Shown in pieces: positions 60,499-64,000 of a stretch of DNA of 64,000 bases. Under the pieces are notes generated by a model. That model ran no database searches. It worked only from the letters and a program-made list of their open reading frames with translations, and was not told the DNA's origin. The DNA lies in assembly GCF_005503365.1 (NCBI RefSeq), contig NZ_SCML01000006.1:102891-166890 (forward strand), written 5' to 3'. Positions within the stretch are counted from its first letter, which is position 1; each line of letters starts with the position of its first letter. Position numbers and translations under genes: made by a program. The DNA is from Hydrogenophaga sp. 2FB. GTDB taxonomy: Bacteria > Pseudomonadota > Gammaproteobacteria > Burkholderiales > Burkholderiaceae_C.

Positions 60499-61012
60499 GG
60501 TGATGCCCGTGGTCATGGTGGTGATGACCATGCGCATGGCCCGCGCCTTGCGCGCCGTAGGCACCGCCCTCGGGCTCGAACGGTTCGCGCACTTCGTGCA
60601 CCGTGAGGTGCATGGCGCGCAGCAGGTCGGCCAGCACGTGGTCGGGTTCGATCTTGAGGTGGTCGGGGCGCAGCTCGATCGGCACGTGCCGGTTGCCCAG
60701 GTGGTAGGCCGCGCGCATGAGGTCGAAGGCCTGGTCCTGTGCCGGATGGTCCGGGCACGCGGTGATGCGCAGCACCGATTGCGGCGCGGCCACCACGCGC
60801 AGCAGAGAACCATCTTCGGTGACCAGCACGTCGCCGCCCCGCACCACAGTGCCGCGCGGCAGGAACACGCCCACGTGGCGTTCGTCGGAGGCGACCGCGT
60901 CGAAGCGGCTTTTCTGGCGGATGTCCCAGTCCAGCACGACCTGCGCCGCACGCTGCACGAGCGGTTTGGCCAGGCCCTGGCCTTGAGGGATCAGCTTGGA
61001 GACTTGCAGCAT
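60479..61012 (-). CDS. ureE: Urease nickel metallochaperone UreE
   Basis: 177 aa. An N-terminal peptide-binding domain and a C-terminal metal-binding domain precede a His-rich tail ([17 protein letters not shown]), which stores and donates Ni to the urease assembly complex. It follows ureC by 7 bases and overlaps ureF by 20. Confidence 0.95.
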   Translation of the reverse strand: MLQVSKLIPQGQGLAKPLVQRAAQVVLDWDIRQKSRFDAVASDERHVGVFLPRGTVVRGGDVLVTEDGSLLRVVAAPQSVLRITACPDHPAQDQAFDLMRAAYHLGNRHVPIELRPDHLKIEPDHVLADLLRAMHLTVHEVREPFEPEGGAYGAQGAGHAHGHHHHDHGHHHGHDHG

Positions 61013-61019
61013 GAAGGTC

Positions 61020-62738
<1,719 letters not shown>

Positions 62739-62740
62739 GC

Positions 62741-63046
62741 TCAGAGCTTTCCTTGTGTCAGGGCGCGAAACCCGTACACGATGCGGTCGCCCGCGTAGTC
62801 GACCAGTTCCACCGTGCGTTGCTGCCCGGGTTCGAAGCGCACAGCGGTGCCACTGGCGATGTTCAGCCGCATGCCGCGCGCGGCGGCGCGGTCGAAATCG
62901 AGCGCGCCGTTGGTTTCGGCGAAGTGGTAGTGCGAGCCGACCTGAATGGGGCGGTCGGCGCCGTTCTTCACCACCAGGGTGAGGGTGCGCCGGCCGGGGT
63001 TGAGCGGGAGTTCGCCCGCGTCGGTGAGGAGTTCGCCGGGGATCAT
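62741..63046 (-). CDS. ureB: Urease beta subunit
   Basis: 101 aa structural subunit ([47 protein letters not shown]). It assembles with UreA and UreC into the (alpha-beta-gamma)3 enzyme. It lies between hupE and ureC with only 4 and 2 base gaps. Confidence 0.97.
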   Translation of the reverse strand: MIPGELLTDAGELPLNPGRRTLTLVVKNGADRPIQVGSHYHFAETNGALDFDRAAARGMRLNIASGTAVRFEPGQQRTVELVDYAGDRIVYGFRALTQGKL

Positions 63047-63050
63047 CGGA

Positions 63051-63626
63051 TCACCCTGCGATCAGGGACCAGCCCATGTTCAAACCCATCAGCGCGACCA
63101 CGCCGCCGGCCACGCGCGGCAGCCAGTCGTTGGCGCGCTTGAGACCCAGGCCCATGCCGATGCCCGCCACGTGCAGCGCCGCGGTGCCCAGCACCATGCC
63201 GGCCAGGGCCGCGCCGTCGGCCAGCTCCTGTCCGTGCGCCGCGCCGTGGAACAGCGCGAACGCGCCCACCAGCACCGCGCCCGACGCTTCGGGCAGCTTC
63301 ACTTGCGCGGCCAACAGCAGGCCCACGACCAGCATCGAGGCCGCGATCATCGGTTCGATCGCCGGGAAGGCGACGCCGGCCTGTGCCAACAGCGCGCCGA
63401 TCAACAGCAGCGCCGCGAACGACACCGGCGCGAGCCACAGGCGCCGCGTGGTCATGGCGCTCCACACCCCCACGGCCAGCATGGCGGCCAGGTGGTCCAG
63501 CCCGGTGACGGGGTGCAGGAAGCCGGTGAGGAAACCGCCGTGGTCGTGTCCGGCATCGCCGACGTGGGCGAGGGCAGAGACTGAAACGGCCGCGAGGACC
63601 AAGGGGAGCAGGTGTTTGAATTTCAT
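63051..63626 (-). CDS. hupE: HupE/UreJ family nickel permease
   Basis: 191 aa inner-membrane protein. A signal-like N-terminus ends around [12 protein letters not shown], followed by the family motif [12 protein letters not shown] and about six hydrophobic spans. HupE/UreJ proteins are thought to import nickel. Placement between ureA and ureB supports a role in supplying urease. Confidence 0.93.
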   Translation of the reverse strand: MKFKHLLPLVLAAVSVSALAHVGDAGHDHGGFLTGFLHPVTGLDHLAAMLAVGVWSAMTTRRLWLAPVSFAALLLIGALLAQAGVAFPAIEPMIAASMLVVGLLLAAQVKLPEASGAVLVGAFALFHGAAHGQELADGAALAGMVLGTAALHVAGIGMGLGLKRANDWLPRVAGGVVALMGLNMGWSLIAG

Positions 63627-63632
63627 GGCGCT

Positions 63633-63935
63633 TCAGGGAATGGGTTGGTGCACGGTCACGAGCTTGGTGCCATCGGGGAAGGTGGCTTCCACCTGGATGT
63701 CCGGAATCATCTCGGCGATGCCCTCCATCACGTCGTCGCGGGTCAACACGCTGCGGCCTTCGCTCATGAGCTGGGCCACGGTCTTGCCGTCGCGCGCTCC
63801 TTCCATCACGGCCGCGCTGATCAGCGCCACCGATTCGGGGTAGTTGAGCTTGAGGCCGCGGGCCTTGCGCCGCTCCGCCAGCAAGGCGGCGGTGAAAATC
63901 AGCAGCTTGTCTTTTTCTCGGGGTGTGAGTTCCAT
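63633..63935 (-). CDS. ureA: Urease gamma subunit
   Basis: 100 aa structural subunit. [30 protein letters not shown] and [24 protein letters not shown] are diagnostic. It is the first urease gene in the window on this strand. The start has no visible Shine-Dalgarno, and a sigma-54-like motif ends only about 14 bases upstream. ureD, often just before ureA, would have to lie beyond the window. Confidence 0.97.
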   Translation of the reverse strand: MELTPREKDKLLIFTAALLAERRKARGLKLNYPESVALISAAVMEGARDGKTVAQLMSEGRSVLTRDDVMEGIAEMIPDIQVEATFPDGTKLVTVHQPIP

Positions 63936-63948
63936 GGTGGTGCGTCAC

Positions 63949-63964
63949 AGCAAGTCCCGTGCCC
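63949..63964 (-). promoter_or_regulatory. Sigma-54-like promoter of ureA
   Basis: On the minus strand GGGCACG-GGAC-TTGCT matches the RpoN consensus TGGCACG-N4-TTGCW except at its first base, with the key GG and GC 10 bases apart. Upstream an inverted repeat CATGCC/GGCATG (63973-63978 and 63990-63995) could bind an activator. The predicted start would fall about 3 bases before the ureA ATG. In 63965-64000 an unrecognised reading frame on the minus strand, which would end at 63945, runs off the window. Confidence 0.45.
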
Positions 63965-64000
63965 CCTGGTTGCATGCCCCACCGGGTATGGCATGAAAGC

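Noticed and set aside
63043..63975. 310-codon frame overlapping hupE and ureA on the same strand
   Set aside because: Arg/Gly/Pro-rich out-of-frame product; hupE and ureA are clear in their own frames.

Overview
The window is a high-GC, densely packed chromosomal segment from a betaproteobacterium, most likely Burkholderiales/Comamonadaceae (Hydrogenophaga- or Acidovorax-like). The basis is recognised protein families and gene order: ugpBAEC, ubiE-(Tim44-like)-ubiJ-ubiB, fmdB-DUF502-aspS-yqjDEK-like-nudB, the aerobic box benzoyl-CoA pathway with a BoxR regulator, ureA-hupE-ureBCEF, and DUF3683/DUF3460 proteins common in this order. The genus is an inference. No rRNA, tRNA, CRISPR array, phage or intact insertion sequence was seen.

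Layout. 1-3743 (minus): glycerol-3-phosphate ABC importer ugpB-A-E-C, with ugpC cut by the left edge. 3918-12287 (plus): a giant FAD/Fe-S lactate/glycolate-type dehydrogenase, then ubiquinone genes (DUF971, ubiE, Tim44-like, ubiJ, ubiB). 12445-18999: fmdB, DUF502, aspS, three small ElaB/YqjE/YqjK-type envelope proteins, nudB, an EEP-family phosphatase and clsB. 19004-25681: a two-gene exonuclease/ATP-dependent DNA ligase module, folE, a BLUF blue-light sensor, an EamA permease, DUF429, and an FMN riboswitch in front of a type II lumazine synthase. 25731-29550: AraC regulator, VOC protein, lipoprotein metallo-beta-lactamase fold enzyme, two small unknowns and a secreted nuclease. 29560-36309: moeB, ctpA and gpmA (minus), then rhodanese, grxC, secB and gpsA (plus), then DUF1272 and panC (minus). 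36560-38515: a 651-aa orphan of clearly lower GC sits between panC and panB. 38539-51578: panB, nadC-nadA-pabBC against nadB, scpA-DUF3460, SulP, a two-domain SmpA/OmlA lipoprotein, metG and apbC. 51579-51984 is a gene-free repeat-like segment.

51985-59692 is the aerobic benzoate module. Benzoate-CoA ligase makes benzoyl-CoA, BoxB epoxidises it, BoxC opens the ring, and BoxD oxidises the semialdehyde. BoxR is encoded divergently from boxD. TGCA-N6-TGCA sites lie in the boxD/boxR gap and directly in front of a strong promoter for boxCB. The BoxB reductase gene boxA is absent. 59776-63935 (minus) is a urease operon in order of transcription ureA-hupE-ureB-ureC-ureE-ureF, with a sigma-54-like motif just before ureA. 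ureG is absent where it would be expected after ureF. The box and urease operons therefore meet tail to tail, each lacking an expected last gene.

Most promising leads: the orphan at 36560-38515 and its ECF/hrp-like promoter; the box/ure junction; the BoxR operator layout; the BLUF gene behind folE; the strong hairpin before a TTG-initiated moeB; and the sigma-54-like ureA promoter that would give an almost leaderless mRNA.
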